From RGIG6374 sp045600965 (GTDB taxonomy: Bacteria > Bacteroidota > Bacteroidia > Bacteroidales > UBA932), in contig JAZRYW010000050.1 of NCBI GenBank assembly GCA_045600965.1, positions 1 through 64,000 on the forward strand: a DNA stretch of 64,000 bases, read 5' to 3'. The position numbers and the translations under genes are program-made. Shown here in pieces: positions 1 through 8,115 of the stretch. Below the pieces are notes generated by a model. That model was given only the letters and a program-made list of their open reading frames with translations, was not told the origin of the DNA and searched no databases. The number at the start of each line of letters is the position of its first letter. The stretch's first letter is position 1.

Positions 1-264
1 CAAGGGTTCGGGAATCGCTGTAGGTGTCGCGATAAAACCGCATTCTAGTTATCTGGCCCGCATTATTCATAGCCGCCTCGATTTAACCTTGATGTTGCCG
101 TCCAATCGTCCAGGATTTTTCCGGAGCCACACGGATTTTCCGGTAAGACCAAAAGTTTATTTTCAGTTACAACGGAACCCCGTTGCTCCTTCAAATCATC
201 AAAAAATCTACTGAAAAATAACCTATAATAATTTTCGTGAACCATTTCAAAACAGATTCTAATT
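1..264. other. AT-rich stretch without a recognisable gene
   Basis: No convincing gene was found. A 60-codon minus-strand frame (63-245) and a roughly 65-codon plus-strand frame from the window edge (to about 196) are open, but neither gives a recognisable protein and both are within chance length. The base composition is clearly more AT-rich than the rest of the window and matches the toxin-antitoxin pair that follows, so this may be the edge of an accessory segment. Confidence 0.4.
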
Positions 265-295
265 TTTGCAGTTGATAGGAATTTGTATAAATTCG
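265..295 (+). promoter_or_regulatory. Predicted promoter of the toxin-antitoxin operon
   Basis: TTTG at 265-268 is followed after 19 bases by TAAATTCG at 288-295, a one-mismatch fit to the Bacteroidota -33/-7 promoter (TTTG, 19-21 nt, TAnnTTTG). It would start transcription around 302, just upstream of the ATG at 321, and supports that start over the one at 309. Confidence 0.5.
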
Positions 296-320
296 CAGTA
301 TCGAATAAATGTATGTAATT

Positions 321-536
321 ATGTCAACGCTAATTGTATCAGTAGAAGACACTGCAATGCTTGCCAATATCAAGGCCGCTATCGAACAGCTCCGCGGAGT
401 TGCGAGTGTGACCGATGGCGTGTCTTATGATGCGACAGATTGCGACGCATATCGTGAGGCGATGGAAGATGTGAAGGCCGGAAGAGTTTACAAGGCTTCC
501 AGCGTAGAAGATATGTTCAAGCAAGCGCTGGCGTAG
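321..536 (+). CDS. Antitoxin of a YafQ/RelE-type toxin-antitoxin pair
   Basis: Small acidic protein of 71 residues immediately upstream of a YafQ-like toxin, with one base between its stop and the toxin ATG. The C-terminal part (RVYKASSVEDMFKQ) looks like the toxin-wrapping tail of RelB/DinJ-type antitoxins, and the N-terminal part (STLIVSVEDTAMLANIKAAI) resembles short Bacteroidota antitoxins. The expected role is neutralising the toxin and repressing the operon by binding its promoter. An in-frame ATG at 309 exists, but 321 fits better with the predicted transcription start. Assignment rests mainly on gene order and size; the exact antitoxin family is uncertain. Confidence 0.65.
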   Translation: MSTLIVSVEDTAMLANIKAAIEQLRGVASVTDGVSYDATDCDAYREAMEDVKAGRVYKASSVEDMFKQALA

Positions 537-537
537 T

Positions 538-813
538 ATGTACAATATCAGTTTCACCAATCGGTTTAAGAAGGACTTGAAACTCTGCCAGAAGCGGGGC
601 TTGGATTTATCTCATATTCAGGAAGCTATAAGCATCCTTGCAGAAACAGGTTCTCTCCCTCCTCAATATCGGCCACATAAACTGAACGGGAAGTTTACAG
701 GACAATGGGAATGCCACATCGAACCTGATTGGCTAATGGTCTGGGAACAGAATGATAAAGAGCTGAATCTACTGTTTCTCTATACAGGTACTCATTCTGA
801 TCTGTTCAAGTAA
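538..813 (+). CDS. YafQ-family mRNA interferase toxin
   Basis: Toxin of 91 residues, the usual size of E. coli YafQ, a ribosome-dependent endoribonuclease of the RelE/ParE superfamily. Conserved positions are easy to see: H47, the H60-x-E-P-D64-W65 block, and the C-terminal TGTH86SDLF90 motif. These correspond to catalytic or binding residues of YafQ (H50, H63, D67, W68, H87, F91). The arginine just before TGTH in E. coli YafQ (R83) is Y82 here. Translated right behind the antitoxin, so the pair should be co-transcribed. The surrounding DNA is AT-rich, consistent with horizontal gain. Confidence 0.85.
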   Translation: MYNISFTNRFKKDLKLCQKRGLDLSHIQEAISILAETGSLPPQYRPHKLNGKFTGQWECHIEPDWLMVWEQNDKELNLLFLYTGTHSDLFK

Positions 814-892
814 TAGGCCCCTCATCTTTTTTTGTGGCTAACATTTGGCAAAACATTTCTCAAATATATGCTTTACCACAGAGTCCGGGAAT

Positions 893-1063
893 TTACGATC
901 TCAAAGAATCCCAATTTAGCACCCGAATACCTATCAATAAGCAAATTACAGCCTTGATTCCCATCGCGTAAAATCCAATAATTCCAATGATTTTACCGGC
1001 AGTATACCACTCTGTAGGGACTACATCGGCGGAGAATTCTACGGAGTTCTCCGTTTTTTCCAC
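893..1063 (-). CDS. Possible 56-residue membrane peptide or gene remnant
   Basis: The minus-strand frame is open for 78 codons between the stop of the TonB-plug protein (TGA, 1130-1132) and a TAA at 893-895. The only reasonable start is GTG at 1061-1063. The peptide would have a charged N-terminus (EKTENSVEFSADVV), then a hydrophobic segment (GIIGFYAMGIKAVICLLIG) and a short tail. This looks more like protein than noise, but there is no Shine-Dalgarno sequence and a terminator hairpin lies just upstream, so it could equally be the tail of a decayed gene. Family not recognised. Confidence 0.25.
   Translation of the reverse strand: MEKTENSVEFSADVVPTEWYTAGKIIGIIGFYAMGIKAVICLLIGIRVLNWDSLRS
1030..1059 (+). 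terminator. Intrinsic terminator-like hairpin (plus strand)
   Basis: CGGAGAA (1030-1036) pairs with TTCTCCG (1047-1053), followed by six T (1054-1059). Correct polarity to end transcription from the toxin-antitoxin operon about 220 bases after the toxin stop. Confidence 0.55.
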
Positions 1064-1121
1064 CAGCCATACGCCAAAGGGCCTTTTTGCACGCGAAGCC
1101 CTGTAATTTCGCGCCGCAAAA

Positions 1122-1152
1122 AAAGAAAGTCAGCGTGACGCTGACTTTCTTT
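1122..1152 (-). terminator. Intrinsic terminator overlapping the TonB-plug gene end
   Basis: A perfect 14-bp inverted repeat (1122-1135 with 1139-1152) around a 3-nt loop. On the minus strand it is followed by a T-rich run into 1117. One arm encodes the last residues of the TonB-plug protein, so stem and stop codon overlap. It should end the ECF sigma operon transcript. Confidence 0.8.
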
Positions 1153-1651
1153 CACCTTTCTTTGTGGTCACCAGGATCACTCCGTCCTTGCCTTCATTCC
1201 CGTCACCGATGTATTCCAGGTATCTTGGATCTTCCTTGTGCTTGATGATCTCCATTGAACTTATATTATTAACGTCGAGCGCCTTGAAGGCGGCCTCAGT
1301 CGTAACTTTGCCATCCACGACGAACACCACGCTAACCGAAGCGTCCTTCTTGACAATGATCAGGCCTCCGGCGGGTTCTTCGGCGTTGAATGTACCTGTG
1401 CCGACGACGCTGATCTCATCCTCCCGGACTGGACAGTCATAAGCGATGTAATGGGATCTGACAACCTGAGAGCCTTTGTCCTCCACGGCAATGCTGTACT
1501 GACTGATTGTCTTTCCAAGCAACTGGGAACCGTCGAAGCGTTCCACAGCCAGTCCGTTGATGAAATAGTGGTCGACGGTGTCGGCCTGCGCGGTGGAAAT
1601 CTCCACCGACAAGAGCACTGCGAACAGCGCTGAAAGAATCGAACTGATCAT
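1130..1651 (-). CDS. Small exported protein with an isolated TonB-plug-like domain
   Basis: Start set at the ATG at 1651, which gives a signal peptide (MISSILSALFAVLLSVEIST) and clears the upstream gene; 173 residues. Residues 110-166 carry the pattern of a TonB-dependent receptor plug: a VVDGK box, then NNISSMEIIK, then a glycine-rich turn, then GKDGVILVTTKKG. There is no beta-barrel, so this is a plug fold on its own. It is the last gene of an ECF sigma/anti-sigma operon and ends in a terminator. In Bacteroidota, TonB receptors signal to ECF/anti-sigma pairs; this protein may be a periplasmic partner in such signalling, which is inference. Confidence 0.6.
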   Translation of the reverse strand: MISSILSALFAVLLSVEISTAQADTVDHYFINGLAVERFDGSQLLGKTISQYSIAVEDKGSQVVRSHYIAYDCPVREDEISVVGTGTFNAEEPAGGLIIVKKDASVSVVFVVDGKVTTEAAFKALDVNNISSMEIIKHKEDPRYLEYIGDGNEGKDGVILVTTKKGERKSASR

Positions 1652-1685
1652 AATCGTTGTGTTTTTGTTGTGTTTTTGTTGTATT

Positions 1686-2090
1686 TTATCTGTTGTTGTT
1701 CTGTGCCAGAAGAATGGTTGAGCCGCCATCCCCGTTGTGACTCATAATGAACGTATTCGTACTGCCATCCTTCATTGTGGCCGTGAGGATTACCTTGTCG
1801 CCGGCAGGCTTCGCCATTATGGATATTATATCTCCCGAATCCATCTTGAACAGTGTTTCAATGTTCTGTGCAATTTCCACCGTTGAGAAAGGCAATCCGG
1901 ACGACCTGCCGGCATTCGGCCGTATGACAAGGGCTGCAACGGCAATGAGCGATGCCGCAACGCAGGCCAGCGAACGTCTGACGATCTTCTTGCGCCTGTA
2001 TCCGGCCACTATCGCATCGAATTCTCCGGCGGCGTCATCGTTCAGATATAAATCCACAAGTTCATTGACTGTTTTATCCGTTTCCTTCAT
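1686..2090 (-). CDS. Probable anti-sigma factor with one membrane segment
   Basis: A 134-residue protein: an acidic N-terminal cytoplasmic part (residues 1-38, containing the NELVDLYLNDDAAGEF stretch), a positive cluster (RRKKIVRR), one transmembrane segment (about 40-57) and a periplasmic C-terminal domain. Its ATG follows the sigma factor stop with one base between, the usual layout of ECF sigma/anti-sigma pairs. It does not show a clear zinc-binding ZAS motif (HxxxCxxC), so the call rests on topology and position. Confidence 0.6.
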   Translation of the reverse strand: MKETDKTVNELVDLYLNDDAAGEFDAIVAGYRRKKIVRRSLACVAASLIAVAALVIRPNAGRSSGLPFSTVEIAQNIETLFKMDSGDIISIMAKPAGDKVILTATMKDGSTNTFIMSHNGDGGSTILLAQNNNR

Positions 2091-2091
2091 A

Positions 2092-2589
2092 TCATCCCCT
2101 GTTGAATTGTTCCTTGAGTTTCTTTTTTGCCTTTGACAGCGCGGTCTTTATCGCCGGTTTGGGTTTCCCCGTCTTCAGGGCTATCTCATCGAGGGACAGG
2201 CCTTCTTCGGCCCGCATTGTCATATATTCTTTCTGCGACTTCGTAAGGCACTCATAAAGCGCTGCCTTGATGACGGCCTCATCCATCCTGTCCGTATCCT
2301 TCGATGCCGGCTCTCCGCCTGTGACATTGTCATTGTCAAGCGGCTGCAGTTTCAATTTCTGTTTTCTGAGACGGGAAATGCAGATGTTCTTCGTTATCTT
2401 GACCAGCAAAGCCTCAGGGTTCCGGATAGGATAGCCCTTGACTGACAACTGCCAGAAGGCGATAAATGCCTCCTGCGCCATATCCTCCGCATCCAGTTCC
2501 GCTGATGATGCCCGGGAAAACCGTCCGGCAAGTGCAATCAGCTTCAAACGGATTGAAGAATAGATATTGTCAAATTCCTGTTGCGTCAT
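2092..2589 (-). CDS. ECF-type RNA polymerase sigma factor
   Basis: A 165-residue group 4 sigma factor. Region 2 is visible around residues 20-75 (AEDMAQEAFIAFWQL, then NPEALLVKITKNICISRLRK), and region 4 lies at about 110-160 with the helix-turn-helix LSLDEIALKTGKPKPAIKTA. It heads an operon with an anti-sigma-like protein and a TonB-plug protein, suggesting an envelope-signal-responsive regulon. A matching ECF-type promoter lies just upstream, so autoregulation is likely. Confidence 0.88.
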   Translation of the reverse strand: MTQQEFDNIYSSIRLKLIALAGRFSRASSAELDAEDMAQEAFIAFWQLSVKGYPIRNPEALLVKITKNICISRLRKQKLKLQPLDNDNVTGGEPASKDTDRMDEAVIKAALYECLTKSQKEYMTMRAEEGLSLDEIALKTGKPKPAIKTALSKAKKKLKEQFNRG

Positions 2590-2609
2590 TTCCCTGTCCC
2601 TGCATATAA

Positions 2610-2635
2610 GTCGCAGAAAACGGAAGAAAGTTACC
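2610..2635 (-). promoter_or_regulatory. Candidate autoregulated ECF promoter
   Basis: Reading the minus strand, GGTAAC (2635-2630) is separated by 16 bases from CGAC (2613-2610). This matches the usual ECF layout (an AAC-containing -35 box, about 16 nt, a CG-containing -10 box) and places the transcript start 10-15 bases before the sigma gene ATG at 2589. No TAnnTTTG box is present here, unlike the housekeeping genes in the window. Confidence 0.45.
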
Positions 2636-2674
2636 GAAAAAAAAACAGCCGTGCACCTGAATGCGCGGCTGTTT
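2634..2674 (-). terminator. Intrinsic terminator of the BIG2 lipoprotein gene
   Basis: AAACAGCCG (2643-2651) pairs with CGGCTGTTT (2666-2674). On the minus strand the stem is followed by an uninterrupted T-run (A-run 2637-2645 on plus). It lies 20 bases after the stop of the large lipoprotein and separates it from the ECF operon. Confidence 0.88.
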
Positions 2675-2694
2675 GATGTTATGTTCGGAGCGTC

Positions 2695-5100
2695 TTATTC
2701 CACATACTTGTAAAGGTACATATCAGCGGAGAAGTATGATACTATGTCGCTGATGGAGATATTGTCGCCGAGAAGCTTGATGAGGTTGAGCAACCACGCG
2801 TATTCGGTGTTCTGACCGTAATATGCAAGGAGGTCGTCAATGGAGTCGAAGCTGTCGAACATAGTCATGTTGACGTATGAATACCTCTTTGAAAGCTTGT
2901 CATAGAAGAGGTCGGCGCCGATGTACGTGTTGTTGCTGGTCGCGCTGCGGATATGGGCCTTTGCGTTCTCATCGAAGGTGATGTTGTGAGGTATGGTTGC
3001 AATCTGGTTGAACCACTTGGCAATGTTGGTAAGGCTCAGACCGCTCAGGTTTGCATCGGAGAAGGCGATGCTGTAGGTTGCGAGCGGCAGGGTTGCGGTC
3101 AGGATGCTGGAGGCTCCCATATCACAGTAGAGATACTTGTCAACGGATACGGGCTTGATGGTGTAGGTGCCGTTCAGACCGGCCCACTTGGCCACCGTCG
3201 AGAACAGGCCGTTCTCTATTACGACCTGCCTTGCATCGAGTTCCGCAGTAGAGCGGATGTGACGGCCGTTGTCATATACAAGCGATGAGAACAGGCTGCT
3301 GATGTCATAGTTGTAAGAGCCCTTGACCGTTGCGTCGAATGCGTGATAAGAACTGGTCAGCAGTCCGCTGGTCCTGGATACGATGATATACTTGGAGCCG
3401 CTGGTGATTTCTGAGACCGAACTTACCCTTTCGTAGTAAGGTCTACTGATGACAATCTGGTAGGATGCTTCCGCACCGCCGAACTGGGTGTCGCTTGCGG
3501 CTGTGGCCGTGATGGTGACAGTCCCCTCCTTCCTGATGGTGATGTTGCCCTCCTGCGATACCGTGGCCACGGAAGGATCGGAAGAAGTGAAGGACAGCAG
3601 TTCGGGCTGATACTTCGATGAGGCGGAGAAAGGCTGACCTTCATAGGTCTTGCCTATCTCATAGCGGCCGTCGGCGAGAGCCCAGTGGACGATGTCCTGA
3701 TCGTAGGCGAGTATCTGGCTTTCACGTGAGGCGCCGCTGTACTTGAAGAGATATACACGCGAATCGCTGTTGGAGGTGTATGCGTATTTGCTGCCCGACC
3801 AGCCGAGATATGTCGACTTGCTGCCGTTGTAGGTGGCCATATTTACGCCTTTGTCATAGTTGAACACGTGATAGTAGTAGGTCCAGCTCAGGATTCCGGT
3901 ATGGTTGTTATTGTCAATGGTGATTCCGTTGTTGTCATAGAGATAGCGGATGGAACCGGAATTCAGACCGCTCGAGCCTCTGGTCACATTCCACAGAGTG
4001 GTGCTGCCGTTCTTCTTTCCGCTGTTGGAAACGTTCCATGCAAGGGCCTCGGTGTTGCTGTTGTATTCGATGTAGAGATGTCCCGCAAGATTCTTGACAG
4101 TCACGTCAGCGGCATATCCCGATCCTGATGCAGAAGCCTTGAATGCCTTGGCGTTGCCGGCCTTGTCAGTGTTGACGAACACATAGGTCCCCTCCCAGCT
4201 CGCAGGTGCCCGGTCAACGAGTTCGAAGCGTTTTTCGGGCAGTATGCATTCATCCATAGAGATTTGGATATCACCGAGAGAGTCGAAGCTGAACTTGAGA
4301 CCGGAGACCTTGTCGGCGGGAGCGGCCTTTGCATACAGCGATTTGTCGGTTGCAACGGTAACGGCAAAGGTGCCGGGAGCGACCGCCTCACTTACGAAGT
4401 AGGTGGTGAACTTACCGTCGGAGCCTACAGTGTTGTTGGAGTCGAAGAGAAGGGTTATCTTCTTCGATCCATCTTCTGCATAACCGGAGAATTTGCAGTT
4501 GACAATCCTGTTGAGCGGTCCTGCAACGACATTGCCGCATTCGATGTCGATGGCTTCAACCTTTTCGCCGGACTTCATTCCGGTCAGGGTGAGCCTGGTG
4601 ATGGCAACCGCCCTGGCGAACTTCAGCCTGACGGGAAGATTCGATCGTCCGCTGAGGGAGGTTTCAGCGCTTATCAGTATGTCGGCCGCAGGGTCGAAGG
4701 AAGCTGCGGCAGGCTCCTGAACCGAAGGCACGGTGGCGACACCGTTTCTGTAGTCGGAAGCGATTACTGCGTTATAAGTGGGTCCCAGGTTGAACAGACC
4801 TGAGAAAGTGGCCGAGAAAGTGGCGCTCTTTCCGTTTTTGGAAACATTTATTTTGGGATTCGATCCTTCCTTGCCATCCTCAAAAAGATGGATGTAGGAT
4901 GCAGGCGTATTGTCCCAGGTTGCAGATGCAGTTTTTCCGGAAACCTCGATGGCAGTCTTTGTATCGGGTTCGGCCGTTTCGAATACCACTTCGTGGCTTT
5001 CCGCTACGGAAGGCTGCATTTCAACTGAATTTTCCTGGCAGGATATGGCGGCCAGAAGAACTATCGTGGCGGCCAGTGTGGAATTGAGATTCTTTTTCAT
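2695..5100 (-). CDS. Large surface lipoprotein with a BIG2 (Ig-like) domain
   Basis: Start chosen at the ATG at 5100: it gives a lipoprotein signal (MKKNLNSTLAATIVLLAAISC, lipobox LAAIS-C), and the predicted promoter (5143-5176) lies inside the longer frame that opens at 5175. The mature protein is about 780 residues. The first 300 resemble Bacteroidota fimbrillin-like or surface lipoproteins (VVFETAEPDTKTAIEVSG, then beta-rich). A bacterial Ig-like BIG2 domain sits in the middle (LSFTSSDPSVATVSQEGNI, then GTVTITATA). The C-terminal 250 residues are Tyr/Ser-rich and unrecognised. Likely exposed on the cell surface as an adhesin or binding protein; substrate unknown. Confidence 0.7.
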   Translation of the reverse strand: MKKNLNSTLAATIVLLAAISCQENSVEMQPSVAESHEVVFETAEPDTKTAIEVSGKTASATWDNTPASYIHLFEDGKEGSNPKINVSKNGKSATFSATFSGLFNLGPTYNAVIASDYRNGVATVPSVQEPAAASFDPAADILISAETSLSGRSNLPVRLKFARAVAITRLTLTGMKSGEKVEAIDIECGNVVAGPLNRIVNCKFSGYAEDGSKKITLLFDSNNTVGSDGKFTTYFVSEAVAPGTFAVTVATDKSLYAKAAPADKVSGLKFSFDSLGDIQISMDECILPEKRFELVDRAPASWEGTYVFVNTDKAGNAKAFKASASGSGYAADVTVKNLAGHLYIEYNSNTEALAWNVSNSGKKNGSTTLWNVTRGSSGLNSGSIRYLYDNNGITIDNNNHTGILSWTYYYHVFNYDKGVNMATYNGSKSTYLGWSGSKYAYTSNSDSRVYLFKYSGASRESQILAYDQDIVHWALADGRYEIGKTYEGQPFSASSKYQPELLSFTSSDPSVATVSQEGNITIRKEGTVTITATAASDTQFGGAEASYQIVISRPYYERVSSVSEITSGSKYIIVSRTSGLLTSSYHAFDATVKGSYNYDISSLFSSLVYDNGRHIRSTAELDARQVVIENGLFSTVAKWAGLNGTYTIKPVSVDKYLYCDMGASSILTATLPLATYSIAFSDANLSGLSLTNIAKWFNQIATIPHNITFDENAKAHIRSATSNNTYIGADLFYDKLSKRYSYVNMTMFDSFDSIDDLLAYYGQNTEYAWLLNLIKLLGDNISISDIVSYFSADMYLYKYVE

Positions 5101-5142
5101 AGTCACTGCACACTTAGAAAAGGAAAGGAAAATCAGGAATGT

Positions 5143-5176
5143 CAAATATGGAACCGGCATCGCCGGCTTCACCAAA
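5143..5176 (-). promoter_or_regulatory. Predicted promoter of the BIG2 lipoprotein gene
   Basis: On the minus strand, TTTG (5176-5173) is followed after 22 bases by CATATTTG (5150-5143), one mismatch from TAnnTTTG. It supports translation from 5100. Confidence 0.4.
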
Positions 5177-5292
5177 GGCAGGGCTCTGGCACAGAATGCC
5201 TTCAGATGAGGCGGTAAAGGGGAAGATTGCCGGGGAAACGTAATCTTTCATTGCTTCAGCATTTTTCATTGTTGGGTATTGATATTCGATTA

Positions 5293-6771
5293 TTACTTGA
5301 ATTCAGGTTTCAGAGGCTCTCCGGGAGCGGATGCCTCACAGTCGTTTTCATCCAGCTTGAAGACCATAAACTGAGGGTTGGCGCTTGTATAAGGCTCCCA
5401 TCCCAGTCCGGGCTCACCGGTCTTGGCGAAATTGCTCCAGGCGGTGATCATTTTTTCGGAAAGGTCCCAGTCACCCTGTGTCCAGGGCCTCCAGCAATGC
5501 TTCAGGGATTTGAAGACATACCACAGGTCGGACGAGTGGAACGCTCCGCGGAGACGTCCGGTGACTTCGGGATGGCGGTCATCCACAGGCAGGGGCCTTG
5601 CAAACTGGTATGCATAGGCCACTCCGCCCATCTCCTCACGGTTGAGGCAGAAATCCTCTATCTGCGACTGCATATTGCCGGCATCGTTGAGCGTGAAGCC
5701 TATCATATAGGGAACCTGTGCGAGCGAACCGTCAAGGCAGGCGTCGTCGAAGGATTCTGGCAGCACGTAGCCGTCGATGTAGGGAGATATGGGGGCTGCT
5801 GTGAGGACACTGCGCTTGCCGGTTACGGAAGTGTAAAGACCGCCGAGAGCGAAGATGGTCTCGGTCGATGCGCGGCGCATCTCCTCTGCGGTTGTAAGGT
5901 TGGCCCAGGAGGTGACTTCCTTCGTGGAGGCCTCAGCCTCCGCAAGTGTGGTCATCTTCTGCTGGGGCATTGCGAATCCCCAGGGGCCCATCGGGGCGGG
6001 CTCTCCGGCGGGACGGGGCTTGACAAGCCCGCTGCCGCTCATAATCACGGCCTTGTTGAAGAGGCCCTTCGTCAGAGGCGAGGAGCAAAGGAACTTGACG
6101 CTGCGGGAACCTGCGCTCTGTCCGAATATCATCACGTTGTCAGGGTCTCCGCCGAACTGTTCGATATTCTTCCGCACCCATTTCATAGCCTCGATCTGGT
6201 CGAGCGTGCCCCAGTTGCCGGTGGCGTGCTCGGGATCCTCGGCAGAAAGAGCCGGATGGGCGAAGAAGCCGAAAGGACCCACGCGGTAGTTGAAAGAAAC
6301 GAGCACCACGTCCCTGGCGGCCCATTCCTGTCCGTCGAATTCAGGCTCCGAGCCCCAGCCTTCGCGCATTCCGCCGCCGAAAATCCATATCGCGACGGGA
6401 AGTTTCGCCTCCGTGTTGCCGGGCTGTTTGGTCCATACGTTGAGGTAGAGACAGTCTTCGCTGTAAGGTGCCTCGTCACCATATCCCCATTCGGTTGTAT
6501 ATCCGCCGGGATAGTGAGCGGCCTGGAAGGGAGGATTCCCGAACTTGTCGCAGACTCTCACGCCTTCCCAGGGAATGACGCTCTGCGGTGCCTTCCAGCG
6601 GTTTTCGCCAACCGGAGGGGCGGCAAAAGGTATCCCACGGAATACGGTTACACCTTCAATGTCTGTGGCAACGCCCCTGACAAGGCCACCCTCGATGGAA
6701 AGGACCGGGCTTTCGGGACCGGTGCAGGCGAAAAGGGCCAGCGCCGCGGCCAAAAGTATTGATTTCTTCAT
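5293..6771 (-). CDS. Lipoprotein type B carboxylesterase
   Basis: 492 residues from the ATG at 6771, which gives a lipoprotein signal (MKKSILLAAALALFAC); an ATG at 6792 is the alternative. Alpha/beta hydrolase of the carboxylesterase type B family: EDCLYLNVW signature at 105-113, nucleophile elbow G217-Q-S219-A-G221, probable acid D363 and catalytic His at about H412. The usual oxyanion HGGG reads FGGG (131-134). Expected to hydrolyse carboxylic esters in the periplasm or at the cell surface; substrate unknown. It is third in a minus-strand operon after a polyferredoxin and an exported aldo/keto reductase, suggesting that ester cleavage and reduction act on the same compound. Confidence 0.85.
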   Translation of the reverse strand: MKKSILLAAALALFACTGPESPVLSIEGGLVRGVATDIEGVTVFRGIPFAAPPVGENRWKAPQSVIPWEGVRVCDKFGNPPFQAAHYPGGYTTEWGYGDEAPYSEDCLYLNVWTKQPGNTEAKLPVAIWIFGGGMREGWGSEPEFDGQEWAARDVVLVSFNYRVGPFGFFAHPALSAEDPEHATGNWGTLDQIEAMKWVRKNIEQFGGDPDNVMIFGQSAGSRSVKFLCSSPLTKGLFNKAVIMSGSGLVKPRPAGEPAPMGPWGFAMPQQKMTTLAEAEASTKEVTSWANLTTAEEMRRASTETIFALGGLYTSVTGKRSVLTAAPISPYIDGYVLPESFDDACLDGSLAQVPYMIGFTLNDAGNMQSQIEDFCLNREEMGGVAYAYQFARPLPVDDRHPEVTGRLRGAFHSSDLWYVFKSLKHCWRPWTQGDWDLSEKMITAWSNFAKTGEPGLGWEPYTSANPQFMVFKLDENDCEASAPGEPLKPEFK

Positions 6772-6792
6772 ACAGGTTATATTATTTCTCAA

Positions 6793-8115
6793 TTATGCGT
6801 CAAGAGTGTCCTGCTTGAGGGACTCGAGATAATCGTCTATGCGTTTGAGCTGACGGGGAATGAATATGTGCTGCGGGCAGCGTCTGAAGCATTTGCCGCA
6901 GGATATGCAGTGGTCGGCCTGGCGTATGGTGGGGATGGCCTTGTTGTAGGCCGCAAGGTATCTGCGGCGTGCGCGGACGTAGTCCTCCTGCTCCTTGCCG
7001 GTCACATAGGTTCCGGCGTTGACCTGGTCGTTGTAGAACTTGAAGATGCCCGGAATGTCGATGCCGTAGGGACAGGGCATACAGTACTGGCAGCCGGTGC
7101 ACTCGATGATGGGATATTTCATTATCTTCTCGCCGATGCCCTTGAGGAACTCGAGTTCCTCCTCGGTGCAGGGCTTGAAGTTGCTGAAGGTGTGAATGTT
7201 GTCAGTCAGATGCTCCATCTCGGACATACCGCTCAATACGGTCAGTATCCTGGGATGCGAACCCACGAAACGGAAGGCCCAGGAGGCGATGCTGGCCTGA
7301 GGGTCGCGGGACTTGAGTTCATCGGCTATCGCCGCGGGCACATTGGACAGACGTCCACCCAGAAGGGGTTCCATAATGACGATGGGTATCTCCCTTTTGT
7401 CAAGTTCGTCATAGAGGAATTCAGCGTCGCGGTTCCAGTCCACATAGTTCATCTGTATCTGGACGAAGTCCCAATGGTACTTCCCGTGGAGTTCCATAAG
7501 GCTCAGGAATCCCTGCCTGCTGCCGTGGAACGAGAAGCCGAGGTTGCGGATATGACCTTTGGCGCGTTCCTCGACATACATATCGATAAGACCGGCGAAA
7601 CGGTTTTCGAAGTCCTCCCTCGAACTCAGGCCGTGCATAAGGTAGTAGTCGATGTAATCAGTGTGGAAGTTCCTGAAAGAATCCCTGTACATCTCCCTGC
7701 CGGCCTTCTCGGCATCGGCGCCCGACATTCCCTGGGTTGAGCACTTCGTTGCGATTCTGTAACTCTCACGGGGATACCTGGCCAGCGCATTGGCAGTGAG
7801 CGTCTCGCTCTGGCCTTCGAGATATGCCGGTGCGGCGTCGAAATAGTTGATTCCGTGCGCCATTGCGACGTCTATCATCGAATTGACCTTCTCCTGGTCA
7901 TAGACGGTGTTTCCATCCCCATCCGTGGTGGAGTCAAGTCTCATACAGCCATATCCGAGGAGGCCTGTGCCTTCCTGGTGCTGTATGACGTTCCCGTCCT
8001 CGGAGCGGTCTTCCGCCGAGGAGATGATTTCCTTGCCCGCCTTGGGTGCGCAGGCGACAAGACCGAGGGCGGCTGCGCCCATTCCGGCCGATTTTACAAA
8101 TTCTCTTCTATTCAT
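6793..8115 (-). CDS. Tat-exported Fe-S aldo/keto reductase lipoprotein
   Basis: 440 residues. The N-terminus (MNRREFVKSAGMGAAALGLVAC) combines a twin-arginine motif with a lipobox, so a folded, lipid-anchored extracytoplasmic protein is expected. The aldo/keto reductase barrel follows, with the catalytic set visible (NYFDAAPAY for Asp/Tyr, IATKCS for Lys, YYLMHG for His). The C-terminal 100 residues add two ferredoxin-like cysteine clusters (CTGCQYCMPCPYGIDIP and CISCGKCFRRCP). Such Fe-S AKRs are known in anaerobes; the Tat signal is the odd part because NADPH is absent outside the membrane. The gene overlaps the polyferredoxin gene by 8 bases, suggesting that polyferredoxin supplies the electrons. 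Confidence 0.85.
   Translation of the reverse strand: MNRREFVKSAGMGAAALGLVACAPKAGKEIISSAEDRSEDGNVIQHQEGTGLLGYGCMRLDSTTDGDGNTVYDQEKVNSMIDVAMAHGINYFDAAPAYLEGQSETLTANALARYPRESYRIATKCSTQGMSGADAEKAGREMYRDSFRNFHTDYIDYYLMHGLSSREDFENRFAGLIDMYVEERAKGHIRNLGFSFHGSRQGFLSLMELHGKYHWDFVQIQMNYVDWNRDAEFLYDELDKREIPIVIMEPLLGGRLSNVPAAIADELKSRDPQASIASWAFRFVGSHPRILTVLSGMSEMEHLTDNIHTFSNFKPCTEEELEFLKGIGEKIMKYPIIECTGCQYCMPCPYGIDIPGIFKFYNDQVNAGTYVTGKEQEDYVRARRRYLAAYNKAIPTIRQADHCISCGKCFRRCPQHIFIPRQLKRIDDYLESLKQDTLDA

Larger units (their letters stand above)
814..1121. other. AT-rich intergenic region after the toxin gene
   Basis: About 310 bases with no confident gene. It contains a plus-strand hairpin with a T-run (1030-1059) and a minus-strand frame (893-1063) that could encode a short membrane peptide; both are listed separately. 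Composition resembles the toxin-antitoxin segment and not the GC-rich chromosome to the right, so the boundary of the accessory segment probably lies near 1.1 kb. Confidence 0.4.

Noticed and set aside
63..245. A 60-residue minus-strand frame near the left edge
   Set aside because: No recognisable family, no promoter, AT-rich surroundings; length is compatible with chance.
5227..6762. A 511-codon plus-strand frame opposite the carboxylesterase
   Set aside because: It is a long antisense shadow caused by GC-rich codon use; the minus-strand protein has clear motifs and the plus-strand product is low-information.
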